A DNA stretch of 6,726 nt, taken from the NCBI GenBank assembly GCA_958404085.1, contig CATXZX010000103.1, positions 1 through 6,726 of the forward strand, read 5' to 3'. The notes below the pieces were generated by a model. The model saw only the letters and a list, made by a program, of their open reading frames with translations, did no database searches and was not told the DNA's origin. This DNA is from an uncultured Prevotellaceae bacterium (GTDB taxonomy: Bacteria > Bacteroidota > Bacteroidia > Bacteroidales > Bacteroidaceae). Both the position numbers and the translations under genes were made by a program. Positions 1 through 6,726 of the stretch are shown one piece after another; within the stretch, counting starts at the first letter, position 1; every line of letters starts with the position of its first letter.

Positions 1-18
1 GTAGGCCGCGCCGCCTGC

Positions 19-792
19 TTAGGCTTTCGGAAGGCGTCCTTCCGTCCATGCGTCCAGCAACATGCGGGCCATGCTCATCTTGCCGGGTATGGCCGGCAGG
101 TTGTCTTTGTCATACCATCCGCCTTTGTTCAGTTCCGATTGTTGCAGGACGAGTTCGCCGCCGGCATATTCGGCCGTAAACCCGACCATCAGTCCGCAGG
201 GGTACGGCCACGGCTGACTGGCGAAGTAACGGATGCGGTCGATGCGGATGCCCGTTTCTTCCATAACCTCGCGCCGCACACATTCTTCCAGCGTCTCGCC
301 CGTCTCGACAAATCCGGCTACAAGCCCCAGATAATCGCCCCGGAAGTTCTTGGCCTGTACGAGCAGGGCCTGGTCGCCCCGCCTTACGAGTACGATGATG
401 GCGGTAGACACGGTCGGCCAACATTCGCGGCCGCATTGCGGACATTTCTTGCTGATTTCCGTAAGGGGAGCCAGCGGAGTGCCGCAGGTGGGGCAGAAGC
501 GCGTGTTCCGTTCCCAGTAGAGCAGTTCGAAAGCCTTTCCCGCAGCCAGGTAGAGCGTTTCGGGTAGCAGGTGGAAACTTGCGCGCAGGTCTGTAAGCCT
601 GAATCCGGCTGCGGCCTTCCGCCTGTCGGTGCTGAGGGCTTTGCAAGGTATTCCGTCGGCCGTGCGGAACTCGAAGATGCCCGCCTCGCCCGTCGGCGAT
701 TCTTCCTGGTAGGGGACGGACAGTTTGTCCGCATTTTCCGTATCGTGCAACCAAATTTCGTTTCCGCTGAATATAAACCAATAATACTTCAT
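19..792 (-). CDS. nudC: NAD(H) diphosphatase NudC (Nudix hydrolase with zinc ribbon)
   Basis: This 257-residue cytoplasmic enzyme should cleave NAD+ or NADH into NMN(H) and AMP; members of the family also remove NAD caps from RNA 5' ends. Seen in the sequence: an N-terminal beta-rich region, a four-cysteine zinc ribbon (C100, C103, C117, C120), a complete Nudix box running from G160 through E166, R174-E175 and E178-E179 to G181, and downstream of it SQPWPYP (192-198), the motif that separates NudC from other Nudix enzymes. The length equals that of the E. coli protein as I recall it, so it is full length. The start is ATG at 792-790, preceded by an A-rich leader (A8 on the coding strand at 806-799) with no Shine-Dalgarno sequence, and a candidate -7 promoter box lies about 25 bases upstream. 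It is transcribed away from the dehydrogenase operon. No key residue is missing. Family assignment is very secure; whether NAD(H) or NAD-RNA is the main substrate is open. Confidence 0.96.
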   Translation of the reverse strand: MKYYWFIFSGNEIWLHDTENADKLSVPYQEESPTGEAGIFEFRTADGIPCKALSTDRRKAAAGFRLTDLRASFHLLPETLYLAAGKAFELLYWERNTRFCPTCGTPLAPLTEISKKCPQCGRECWPTVSTAIIVLVRRGDQALLVQAKNFRGDYLGLVAGFVETGETLEECVRREVMEETGIRIDRIRYFASQPWPYPCGLMVGFTAEYAGGELVLQQSELNKGGWYDKDNLPAIPGKMSMARMLLDAWTEGRLPKA

Positions 793-816
793 TGTACGTT
801 TTTTTTAAATGGTCTG

Positions 817-824
817 CAAAAGTA
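817..824 (-). promoter_or_regulatory. candidate -7 promoter box for nudC
   Basis: Read on the minus strand the bases are TACTTTTG, an exact match to the Bacteroidetes primary sigma -7 consensus TAnnTTTG. It lies 24 bases upstream of the nudC ATG, which would give a leader of about 20 bases. No TTTG-like -33 element is found 19-21 bases further upstream, so the call rests on one box plus its position. Confidence 0.45.
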
Positions 825-920
825 CGTATTTCGGTCGAGGCCGGTATCCGGTGGCATAAGAAAACGGCCGGACTGCACGAAAATAGCTTCCTAAATCTTC
901 AGCAATTCGGATTTATCGTG

Positions 921-928
921 TATTTTTG
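921..928 (+). promoter_or_regulatory. candidate -7 promoter box for the dehydrogenase-TRIC operon
   Basis: TATTTTTG matches the Bacteroidetes -7 consensus TAnnTTTG exactly. It sits 27 bases before the ATG at 956, implying a leader of roughly 20-25 bases. The expected -33 position (about 898-901) reads TTCA, a poor match to TTTG. The box contains the in-frame TTG at 926-928, which argues against using that TTG as a start codon. Confidence 0.5.
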
Positions 929-955
929 CATCCGTTTTCCAAACTTGTAACTATA

Positions 956-1912
956 ATGAACATCGTTGTACTGGATGGTTATGCGCTGAATCCCGGCGAT
1001 TTGTCGTGGACGCCGGTTCAGGATTTGGCCGATTCGTTCGTCGTGTACGACCGTACGCCCGAGGCCGAGGTCGTGAGCCGTAGTCGGGATGCCGATATTC
1101 TGATTATAAATAAGGTACGTATGACGGAACAGGTGTTGGTGCAGTTGCCGTGCCTGAAACATATCGTTGTCAGTGCTACCGGTGTGGACGTGGTCGACCT
1201 TCGTGCTGCGACCCGCTGTGGCGTGAGTGTCTCGAACGTGCCCGATTACAGCAGTACTTCGGTCGCACAGATGGTCTTTGCCCATTTGTTGGCAGTAGCC
1301 AACGGGGTGGAAGGTTATTCCGAAGCCAACCGTCGCGGCAGGTGGGGCCGGTCCTCGGATTTTTGTTATATGGAGAAACCGCAGCGCGAACTTTACGGAA
1401 AGAATTTCGGCATTCTCGGCCTGGGCCATATAGGTATGCGGGTGGCACAGGTGGCTTCCGCTTTCGGCATGCAGGTGTTGGCCTGTACGTCGAAGGCTGC
1501 GTGCGATTTGCCCGCCTTTGTCCGCAAGGTTTCTATGGACCGGTTGTTTGCCGAGAGCGATGTGCTGAGTCTGCACTGTCCGCTTACGGATGCTACGGAC
1601 GGACTGATATGCCGTACGAACCTGGAGAAGATGAAGTCCGGTGCCATTCTGATCAATACGGCCCGGGGCGGTCTGGTGAACGAGGCCGATGTCGTCGAGG
1701 CATTGGACAACGGGCGGCTGTGTGCATACTGTTGCGATGTACTGCGAAAGGAACCTCCCTCGACCGACAATGCGTTGCTTCGTCATCCGTCGGTCTATGC
1801 CACGCCCCATATCGCATGGGCTACGCAGGAGGCGCGCCAACGTTTGATGGACGTGTGTGCCGGAAACATCCGTGCCTTCCTGAATCGAACACCCCAAAAT
1901 CTGGTAAATTAA
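956..1912 (+). CDS. D-isomer-specific 2-hydroxyacid dehydrogenase (glycerate dehydrogenase/hydroxypyruvate reductase-like)
   Basis: A 318-residue cytoplasmic oxidoreductase that should interconvert a 2-oxoacid and a D-2-hydroxyacid with a nicotinamide cofactor; the closest family resemblance is to glycerate dehydrogenase (hydroxypyruvate reductase), though the substrate cannot be read from sequence. Seen: split catalytic domain (about 1-100 and 285-318) around a Rossmann domain with GLGHIG at 155-160; catalytic Arg237 in NTARGG, Glu266 in the DVLRKEP segment, and His285 in TPHIAW, so the triad is complete. NVPDYSSTSVAQ (94-105) is typical of the family. Position 178, usually Asp for NAD selectivity, is Thr, followed by Ser-Lys, which may allow NADP(H). 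ATG at 956 is chosen over an in-frame TTG at 926 because the latter lies inside the predicted -7 box and the extra ten residues precede the usual first beta strand. It is first in a probable operon, with the next gene 7 bases downstream. Confidence 0.92.
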   Translation: MNIVVLDGYALNPGDLSWTPVQDLADSFVVYDRTPEAEVVSRSRDADILIINKVRMTEQVLVQLPCLKHIVVSATGVDVVDLRAATRCGVSVSNVPDYSSTSVAQMVFAHLLAVANGVEGYSEANRRGRWGRSSDFCYMEKPQRELYGKNFGILGLGHIGMRVAQVASAFGMQVLACTSKAACDLPAFVRKVSMDRLFAESDVLSLHCPLTDATDGLICRTNLEKMKSGAILINTARGGLVNEADVVEALDNGRLCAYCCDVLRKEPPSTDNALLRHPSVYATPHIAWATQEARQRLMDVCAGNIRAFLNRTPQNLVN

Positions 1913-1919
1913 AAAAACA

Positions 1920-2543
1920 ATGGAAATATCGACTTTTACACAAGTACTTGATTTTATCGGAACTTTTGCGTTTGCTATCTCCGGAATTCGTTTGGCCTCG
2001 GCCAAGCGTTTCGACTGGTTCGGCGCCTATGTCGTGGGACTGACTACCGCCGTGGGTGGCGGAACCATGCGCGATGTGATGTTGGGAGTATCGCCTTTTT
2101 GGATGATGGACCCCATTTATCTGATTTGTACGGCGATGGCTTTGCTGTGGGTCATCATATTCGGAAAACAGCTTATCCGCCAGAACAATACATGGTTCTT
2201 GTTCGACACCATCGGTTTGGCTGTGTTTACGGTGACGGGCCTCGAGAAAACCCTGACATGCGGCTTCCCCTGGTGGACGGCCATCATCATGGGTACGCTG
2301 ACCGGTGCGGCGGGCGGTGTGTTCCGCGATGTGTTCATCAACGAAGAACCGCTTATTTTCCGTAAGGAGATTTATGCACTGGCCTGCGTGTTGGGCGGAT
2401 TGGTCTACATGTTGTGTTTCTGGATGCACCTGGACAACTGGATGGCAGGCGTGGTATGCGGTACGGCCGTGATTGCAATCCGTCTGCTGTCTGTCAAGTA
2501 CCATATTACGTTGCCCATACTTCGCGGCGAAGAGCCTGTGTAG
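1920..2543 (+). CDS. TRIC/UPF0126 family membrane protein (cation channel or glycine transporter type)
   Basis: A 207-residue integral membrane protein of the prokaryotic TRIC (UPF0126, YadS/YicG-like) family, which forms trimers of seven-helix protomers. Two tandem family repeats are visible: GTFAFAISG (14-22) with GGGTMRDV (46-53) in the first, and DTIGLAVFTVTG (96-107) with GAAGGVFRDV (129-138) in the second; the Gly-rich kink followed by Arg-Asp in each is the family hallmark. Hydrophobic segments lie near 8-25, 33-50, 64-81, 94-108, 118-136, 150-168 and 174-190. Length is normal. Some structurally studied prokaryotic members conduct K+, whereas mutant-fitness work has linked others to glycine uptake; the sequence does not decide between these. 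The ATG at 1920 follows an A-rich spacer only 7 bases after the dehydrogenase stop, without a Shine-Dalgarno sequence, so the two are probably co-transcribed. Family is secure; transported substrate is unknown. Confidence 0.92.
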   Translation: MEISTFTQVLDFIGTFAFAISGIRLASAKRFDWFGAYVVGLTTAVGGGTMRDVMLGVSPFWMMDPIYLICTAMALLWVIIFGKQLIRQNNTWFLFDTIGLAVFTVTGLEKTLTCGFPWWTAIIMGTLTGAAGGVFRDVFINEEPLIFRKEIYALACVLGGLVYMLCFWMHLDNWMAGVVCGTAVIAIRLLSVKYHITLPILRGEEPV

Positions 2544-2548
2544 TTCGT

Positions 2549-2564
2549 TCCCGAAGGGACTTTT
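2549..2564 (+). terminator. weak hairpin with short T-run between convergent operons
   Basis: In the 26 bases separating the convergent genes, TCCC (2549-2552) and GGGA (2556-2559) can pair across a GAA loop, followed by C and four T residues. A four-base-pair stem is weak for an intrinsic terminator, so this is only a candidate for ending the dehydrogenase-TRIC transcript. On the opposite strand there is no T-run after the hairpin. Confidence 0.25.
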
Positions 2565-2569
2565 GCGGT

Positions 2570-5254
2570 TTATACTCTGTTGCACAACGTGTTGTAGGGG
2601 CAGTTTCGGCACATGCGTTCGGAGCCGGTGGCCCTGAAAGGGATGCCGGTGTCGAATATCTCTTGCAGCAGTTGTGTCAGTGTCTCTTTGAATGGGGCGG
2701 CAAGTTGCTGGAACTCGATAACTTCTCTGCAGTTGTCTTTCTCGCCGAAGCGGATGTAAGGATTATAGTCGTCCGAGGCCGATTTGTGAACGAAGAACAG
2801 GGCCGGGGCTATGGGCCATTTCGTCTTTTCGCATAGGGTGAGGGCGTAGATGAAGGTCTGGAAAATGTAGTGCGGGCGGTTGTCTTCGGCTTTAATCAGT
2901 TCTTCCATGTTTTTGGCGGATTCCGGTGTTCCTCCGGTCTTATAGTCGACGATGCGCAGTGTCGTGATTTTTTCACCTGCACCGTTGTCTATATTGACAA
3001 GGTCCATACGGTCGATGAATCCGCCTATTTTTATTTCTCGGATGCCTTCGGCCGTTTGAAAGGGAATGGTCGCATCGTGCCATTGCTCCATCTCGACGAT
3101 TTCGAAAGGAGCCAGTTTTTTGTCGTTTTCAAGCAACTGGTACAGATAGAGCCTCAATACTTCTTCGACGACGACCTGGACCGGAACTTCTTCTTGGGCG
3201 AAGGCTTCGCGTACAAAGCGGATGAGTTGTGCGCCTTTGTTCTCCGTGATTTTTTCGAGAGCTTCGACGGTGACTATCGGGCTGTTTTGGGTCAGTTCGG
3301 TGTAGGCCAGTTCGGCCGCCTTGTGAAAGAGCGAACCGAATACGTCTGCTTCGATGATGTTCTGTACGGTCTTGGGGGCTTTCAACTTGGCTATTTGCTG
3401 GAAGTAGAATTGCAATTGGCACGTCAGGTACGTGTTGAGTGCCGTGGGAGACAGTTTTTTGAGCCCGTCGAGCATATCCGCCGTTTTTTCTATCGTGGAC
3501 GGCCCTTCCGTATGGGGCCTGATATCGCTGCTGAGCGTGATACGTTGAATGTCGATGTCGGTTTCTACGAGCAACTGGTTCATGAAACGGGACATCTCCC
3601 CCTTTGAAAGTCCTGTCGGCGTGTCGGTATATACGAGGGTGCAGTGCGAGCATCGTTGAAGCAGGCGGTAGAAGTAATATGCCGTGATGGCAACCCGGTG
3701 CTCGTTGGTTGTCAGCCCGTAAGCCTTGCGCAGGAAATAGGGAATGAACGAGTTGTCCGAACTTTTACCCGGAAAAGTGCCTTCGTTGGCCGAGAGAAAT
3801 AAAATATGGTCGAAGTCCAGACAGCGTGTTTCGAGAAGTCCCATGATCTGGATGCCCGTTATGGGTTCTCCGTGGTACGGAATGATCATTTGCCGCATCG
3901 TCTGGCGCAAAAGTCTCCGTAAGGTTTGCATGTTGATGGTAAGTACGTCTTCCTGTATGTACCGGATGATGCGGTTGAATAGCGTAAAGACCTGGAACAG
4001 GGCTTCGGATTGCAATTGGTACGCACGTTGTTCGTCGCAGGTCGGTCGTTCAAGGCCTTCGTAGGCCGTTCGCAGGTTTATGGCTTCTTCTTTTAGCTGT
4101 CCGGTGAACTCGGCAAGCAGATTGAGTTCGCCTTGTTTGTCGGCGATGCCGTTGCATTTCTCTTTGGTAAAGAATTTTTCGGTCCGGGTGTATACGGTTG
4201 TCTGAAACAGCGGGAATCCGTTGGTGATGTTCAGGTTCTGGACGTTTTGCGGGATGGAGTGAAGCATGGATTGCAGCAGGTTTTCGTCGCAGAGGACGAT
4301 GGCGGTCTTGTTTTCGGGTTCAGTCCGGTGCGTTTGCAGCCACTGTCCTGCAAAATGAGTCTGTGCCCGTGAGGTCGAAGAGGCTACGAATTCAAGATGC
4401 TTTGCCTGTGCGAAGCCGTTGAACGCCGTTTCGGGTATGGCATTCGGAAACCGTTTTAAATTCTGCTTTAGAAATAAACCGGCTTCCATTTGTTTATTCT
4501 CCAGGTAGAACGGATCGAAGTCCCAGTAGAACAATGCTTTCTTTTTTTTCTGAAAGAATGAGAACAGGAACTCTTCGCTTTTTGTCAGGACGTTGAATCC
4601 GATGAAGGCGTAGTGCGTGAATCGTTCGATGCTCCGCGGTATTTCGTCTTTCCGCAGTGCTTCTACGACCCTGCGGTTCAGGGCTCCTTCGTAGGTCAGG
4701 CCTTTTTGTAAAAGCCGCGTATTGAAATCGTCGTAGATGGGCAGCATTTGTTCCCAAAGGTCGAGGAAACGTTGCTTGAGCTGGCTGTTTCTTTCTAACG
4801 AAAAGGACTTGAAAAAATGTGTCAATACGGCATTTTGCTCTTCGTTCAGCGTATTTTCCACTTCCAGTTCCTTAATGGCGCTGATGTTGCGGAATAATTT
4901 GTCGGTTTCTACAAGTTGGCGGTCAATATCGTCGAAATCTTTTAATAACCGTTCGCCCCAACCGTAAAAGAAATCAAGTGTTTCGGGATTTTCGACGTAT
5001 TTGCAATACGAACGGTATAGCTCGCAGACGGCCATGATGGGGTCGCAGATGCCGAGGTCGGACTGCATGTGAATCAGTTCATTGATAGTGAAGTGGGACG
5101 GTGCCCATATAGGAGTTTCGGAACATTCCGAGAGGTATTCGTTGAAGAACAAATGCGCGCGTTTGTTCGGAAATATCAGTGCGATGGAACTCATGTTGTT
5201 GCCAAAGCGTGTGTAGAGGTCTTTTGCTACGAGTTTCAGAAATGGCTCGATCAT
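2570..5254 (-). CDS. addB: AddB-like PD-(D/E)XK exonuclease subunit with Fe-S cysteine staple
   Basis: An 894-residue protein that should pair with the upstream AddA-like helicase to resect double-strand breaks for RecA loading. The C-terminal half is a RecB-family nuclease: GSLFH (640-644), Asp748 within GFIDRMD, Asp770 and Lys772 in VDYKTG, and Gln799/Tyr803 of the QxxxY motif. Cys612 together with a terminal CX2CX5C (C882, C885, C891) reproduces the AddB iron-sulfur cluster arrangement. The N-terminal half is a degenerate SF1 helicase fold: ALIFPNKRA (25-33) and a segment ending in SANEGTFP (488-495). No Walker A loop exists; the protein begins where Firmicute AddB continues just after it, and it is shorter than the roughly 1160-residue B. 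subtilis protein. The ATG at 5254-5252 is chosen: it lies 13 bases after the upstream stop. An in-frame TTG at 5281 would overlap that gene and add nine unconserved-looking residues. An A8 tract (4549-4542) contains an in-frame A-AAA-AAG heptamer. Confidence 0.88.
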   Translation of the reverse strand: MIEPFLKLVAKDLYTRFGNNMSSIALIFPNKRAHLFFNEYLSECSETPIWAPSHFTINELIHMQSDLGICDPIMAVCELYRSYCKYVENPETLDFFYGWGERLLKDFDDIDRQLVETDKLFRNISAIKELEVENTLNEEQNAVLTHFFKSFSLERNSQLKQRFLDLWEQMLPIYDDFNTRLLQKGLTYEGALNRRVVEALRKDEIPRSIERFTHYAFIGFNVLTKSEEFLFSFFQKKKKALFYWDFDPFYLENKQMEAGLFLKQNLKRFPNAIPETAFNGFAQAKHLEFVASSTSRAQTHFAGQWLQTHRTEPENKTAIVLCDENLLQSMLHSIPQNVQNLNITNGFPLFQTTVYTRTEKFFTKEKCNGIADKQGELNLLAEFTGQLKEEAINLRTAYEGLERPTCDEQRAYQLQSEALFQVFTLFNRIIRYIQEDVLTINMQTLRRLLRQTMRQMIIPYHGEPITGIQIMGLLETRCLDFDHILFLSANEGTFPGKSSDNSFIPYFLRKAYGLTTNEHRVAITAYYFYRLLQRCSHCTLVYTDTPTGLSKGEMSRFMNQLLVETDIDIQRITLSSDIRPHTEGPSTIEKTADMLDGLKKLSPTALNTYLTCQLQFYFQQIAKLKAPKTVQNIIEADVFGSLFHKAAELAYTELTQNSPIVTVEALEKITENKGAQLIRFVREAFAQEEVPVQVVVEEVLRLYLYQLLENDKKLAPFEIVEMEQWHDATIPFQTAEGIREIKIGGFIDRMDLVNIDNGAGEKITTLRIVDYKTGGTPESAKNMEELIKAEDNRPHYIFQTFIYALTLCEKTKWPIAPALFFVHKSASDDYNPYIRFGEKDNCREVIEFQQLAAPFKETLTQLLQEIFDTGIPFRATGSERMCRNCPYNTLCNRV

Positions 5255-5267
5255 AGTTCGGTGCTGG

Positions 5268-6726
5268 TTAGTGGTTATCAATTTGAACGATGTGGTTCTG
5301 GTAAACGTACCAGACGTATCCTTTAGGATGCGGGTAGCCCATCTGTTCCAGAATTTGTACGTATTCGAGAACTTGGCTGCGGTATGCTTCGTTCGGTTTG
5401 CCGAATTTAAAGTCGACGACTACCGCTTCGTCTCCGTTTATCATGACACGGTCCGGGCGTTTGGTGACGGCGTTTCCCTGTTGGTCGCGTGTCAGTATGT
5501 TGCATTCGCGGAATAAGGTCCATTTGTCGCTGAACCAGTCTGCCACTTCGGGGTTCTCGAGTCCGCGGCGAAGGAACGATACAATTTCTTTCCGCCGTAT
5601 CGTATCCGGTAAGAGGCCCTGCTGTTGCAGTGCGTCGAGGGTCGGTTCGATGTCTTGTTCCGTGGCGATGGCCGAAAATACCTTGTGAAGAATGTTTCCG
5701 CGGAGGATGTAGTCTTCGGCATGCTTGTCGGACGTATCGTCGAGCTGGCGGGTGAATTCATACGACTGGTTGGACTGCTGGAACCGGACGAAGTCGTTTG
5801 TCGCGTATGCGGCCAGTGTGACGACGGACGAGGGCAGGTGCATGCGGGCGGTCCTGTTTTTCTTTTTCTGCGCGTCTATGCCGCAGGGTGTCCCCCTGCG
5901 GTACGAAAGTTCTGTTTCGCACCCGCTCTCGCCGAATGTCGCAAGAACCGCAGCGGTCAGATCGCCGACCGTAGCCGTTTTCTTATCCAGCGAATCCGGT
6001 TTTCCCGTTCCCCAGATGAACAGGTTTTTTTCGGCCCGGGTAAATCCTACGTACAGGAGGTTCAGGTTTTCGACACGGCGTTGGAAGTGTTCTTCGTGAT
6101 AGGCTCCGGCGTAGACGGACTGTGACGTGACGGAAGTGGTGGAAACGGGCACGACGGGTAGCGTGTCGTAGGGACTTTGCGGAGGGACGCACCACAGAAT
6201 GTCGCCCAACCGGTCCGACTCGATTTTCCAGTTGACGTAAGGCATGAAGAGCGTATGATATTGGAGTCCTTTGGCCTTGTGGATGGTCAGAATGCGTATT
6301 CCGTCGATTTGGTCGGAGACGGGGATGGCTTTGTTCTTCAGCGTTTCGTCCCAATAGGTGAGAAATTCGCCGATGTCCGAGATGTGGTCGCTCAGGAAGT
6401 TCAGCGATTCGTCCAGAAAGGTCTGTATATAGGCTATCTGGCCACTCTTTTCGGTCAGCTTGTAGATTCGGACAATACGCTCTATGGTTTCATACAAAGG
6501 CTGTGTCCGGAGCAGGGCTGCCTGTTCCGTAAAAGGAGCGGGCAATAGCGTCTCGGGGTGTTCGTAGAGCATTCTCGTATCGGACGGCCCGGCTGTATCG
6601 TCGTTCTGTCTGGCCAGAAACGCCATGGCAATACAGTCCGTTTCGTCGTACAGGTAGCGAAGGGCATGTATGACGGTGTTGACAGCTCTTGACGAGGACA
6701 ACAGGAAGGCTTCGCTGGAGATAAGG
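5268..6726 (-). CDS. addA: AddA-like UvrD/Rep helicase-nuclease, C-terminal part (5' end beyond window)
   Basis: About 485 C-terminal residues are visible; the frame stays open to the right edge, so the N-terminal Walker A, Walker B and other helicase motifs lie outside. A TTG at 6701 is in frame but is not the start: eight residues upstream of it continue as plausible protein (ending SSEAFL). Counting from the first visible residue, SF1A helicase motif V is TIHKAKGLQYH (147-157) and motif VI LLYVGFTRAEKN (223-234), where the Arg contacts ATP phosphate in relatives. A C-terminal RecB-type nuclease domain follows: GNILH (343-347), Asp425 in RPDRV, Asp438 and Lys440 in VDFKFG, and QVLEY (451-455). 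A helicase fused to such a nuclease, next to an AddB-like gene, indicates AddA: a 3'-5' translocating motor that also degrades one DNA strand. It is first of the pair in transcription order and ends 13 bases before the addB ATG, consistent with one transcript. Confidence 0.92.
   Translation of the reverse strand, partial: LISSEAFLLSSSRAVNTVIHALRYLYDETDCIAMAFLARQNDDTAGPSDTRMLYEHPETLLPAPFTEQAALLRTQPLYETIERIVRIYKLTEKSGQIAYIQTFLDESLNFLSDHISDIGEFLTYWDETLKNKAIPVSDQIDGIRILTIHKAKGLQYHTLFMPYVNWKIESDRLGDILWCVPPQSPYDTLPVVPVSTTSVTSQSVYAGAYHEEHFQRRVENLNLLYVGFTRAEKNLFIWGTGKPDSLDKKTATVGDLTAAVLATFGESGCETELSYRRGTPCGIDAQKKKNRTARMHLPSSVVTLAAYATNDFVRFQQSNQSYEFTRQLDDTSDKHAEDYILRGNILHKVFSAIATEQDIEPTLDALQQQGLLPDTIRRKEIVSFLRRGLENPEVADWFSDKWTLFRECNILTRDQQGNAVTKRPDRVMINGDEAVVVDFKFGKPNEAYRSQVLEYVQILEQMGYPHPKGYVWYVYQNHIVQIDNH

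Noticed and set aside
139..567. Open frame of 142 codons opposite nudC
   Set aside because: Antisense to the Nudix box and zinc ribbon, no motif and no promoter.
841..851. Short inverted repeat CCGG-TAT-CCGG in the divergent intergenic region, considered as an operator
   Set aside because: Four-base arms are likely by chance in this GC-rich stretch, and nothing ties it to a regulator.
899..2005. Long open frame (368 codons) on the minus strand opposite the dehydrogenase
   Set aside because: It is fully antisense to a gene with an intact catalytic triad, crosses both ends of that gene, and its translation is rich in His, Gln, Arg and Thr without recognisable motifs, as expected from a shadow frame.
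1150..2043. Open frame of 297 codons on the plus strand overlapping the dehydrogenase and the TRIC gene
   Set aside because: Out of frame with two confidently assigned genes; Cys/Arg/Gly-rich translation with no domain.
1821..2612. Open frame of 263 codons antisense to the TRIC gene
   Set aside because: His/Gln/Arg-rich shadow of a membrane protein gene, and it runs through the intergenic gap without any start signal.
2870..3607. Open frame of 245 codons on the plus strand opposite addB
   Set aside because: Antisense to the conserved nuclease domain of addB; Phe/Val/Arg-rich translation is the mirror of its codon use.
5625..6125. Open frame of 166 codons opposite addA
   Set aside because: Antisense to the helicase motif VI to nuclease region; no independent support.
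6699..6701. TTG as start of a shorter AddA-like protein
   Set aside because: The frame is open to the window edge, the residues before it look like continuous protein, and the essential N-terminal helicase motifs must lie upstream.
2570..6726. Possibility that the helicase-nuclease pair is an anti-phage defence system
   Set aside because: The domain set and Fe-S staple match AddAB recombination repair, the flanking genes are metabolic housekeeping genes, and there are no mobile or defence neighbours in view.

Overview
The window looks like an ordinary chromosomal segment from a member of the Bacteroidetes, most likely order Bacteroidales. Three things point there: two boxes in the divergent intergenic region match the Bacteroidetes sigma factor -7 consensus (TAnnTTTG), the start codons follow A-rich leaders without a clear Shine-Dalgarno sequence, and the AddA-AddB pair has a short AddB of a type I associate with that phylum. 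The genus cannot be fixed from the sequence alone. No mobile element, CRISPR array, tRNA or rRNA was seen.

Layout. On the minus strand at the left is nudC (19-792), an NAD(H) diphosphatase. A 163-base divergent intergenic region (793-955) carries one candidate -7 promoter box facing each way. To its right, on the plus strand, a probable two-gene operon follows: a D-isomer-specific 2-hydroxyacid dehydrogenase (956-1912), then after 7 bases a TRIC/UPF0126 membrane protein (1920-2543). That operon converges on a minus-strand pair that fills the rest of the window. First in transcription order is an AddA-like UvrD-family helicase-nuclease, cut off by the right edge (5268-6726 and beyond). After 13 bases comes an AddB-like nuclease with an iron-sulfur cysteine signature (2570-5254). 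The two operons are separated by 26 bases holding only a weak hairpin. No stretch over 300 bases lacks a gene.

How the genes work together. The helicase-nuclease pair should form an AddAB-type complex that resects double-strand DNA ends for RecA-dependent repair. Both subunits carry intact PD-(D/E)XK nuclease motifs, and the AddB-like subunit has all four cysteines expected for the Fe-S cluster, but it has no Walker A loop, so AddA is probably the only motor. The dehydrogenase and TRIC protein may share a role around hydroxypyruvate, serine and glycine metabolism, because some UPF0126 proteins have been linked to glycine uptake; this link is inference. NudC is an NAD-turnover and RNA de-NADding housekeeping enzyme, adjacent but divergently transcribed.

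Nothing here amounts to a clearly new system. The points most worth a second look are the missing Walker A in AddB, a dnaX-type slippery A-tract inside addB, the non-acidic cofactor loop of the dehydrogenase, and its pairing with a TRIC protein.
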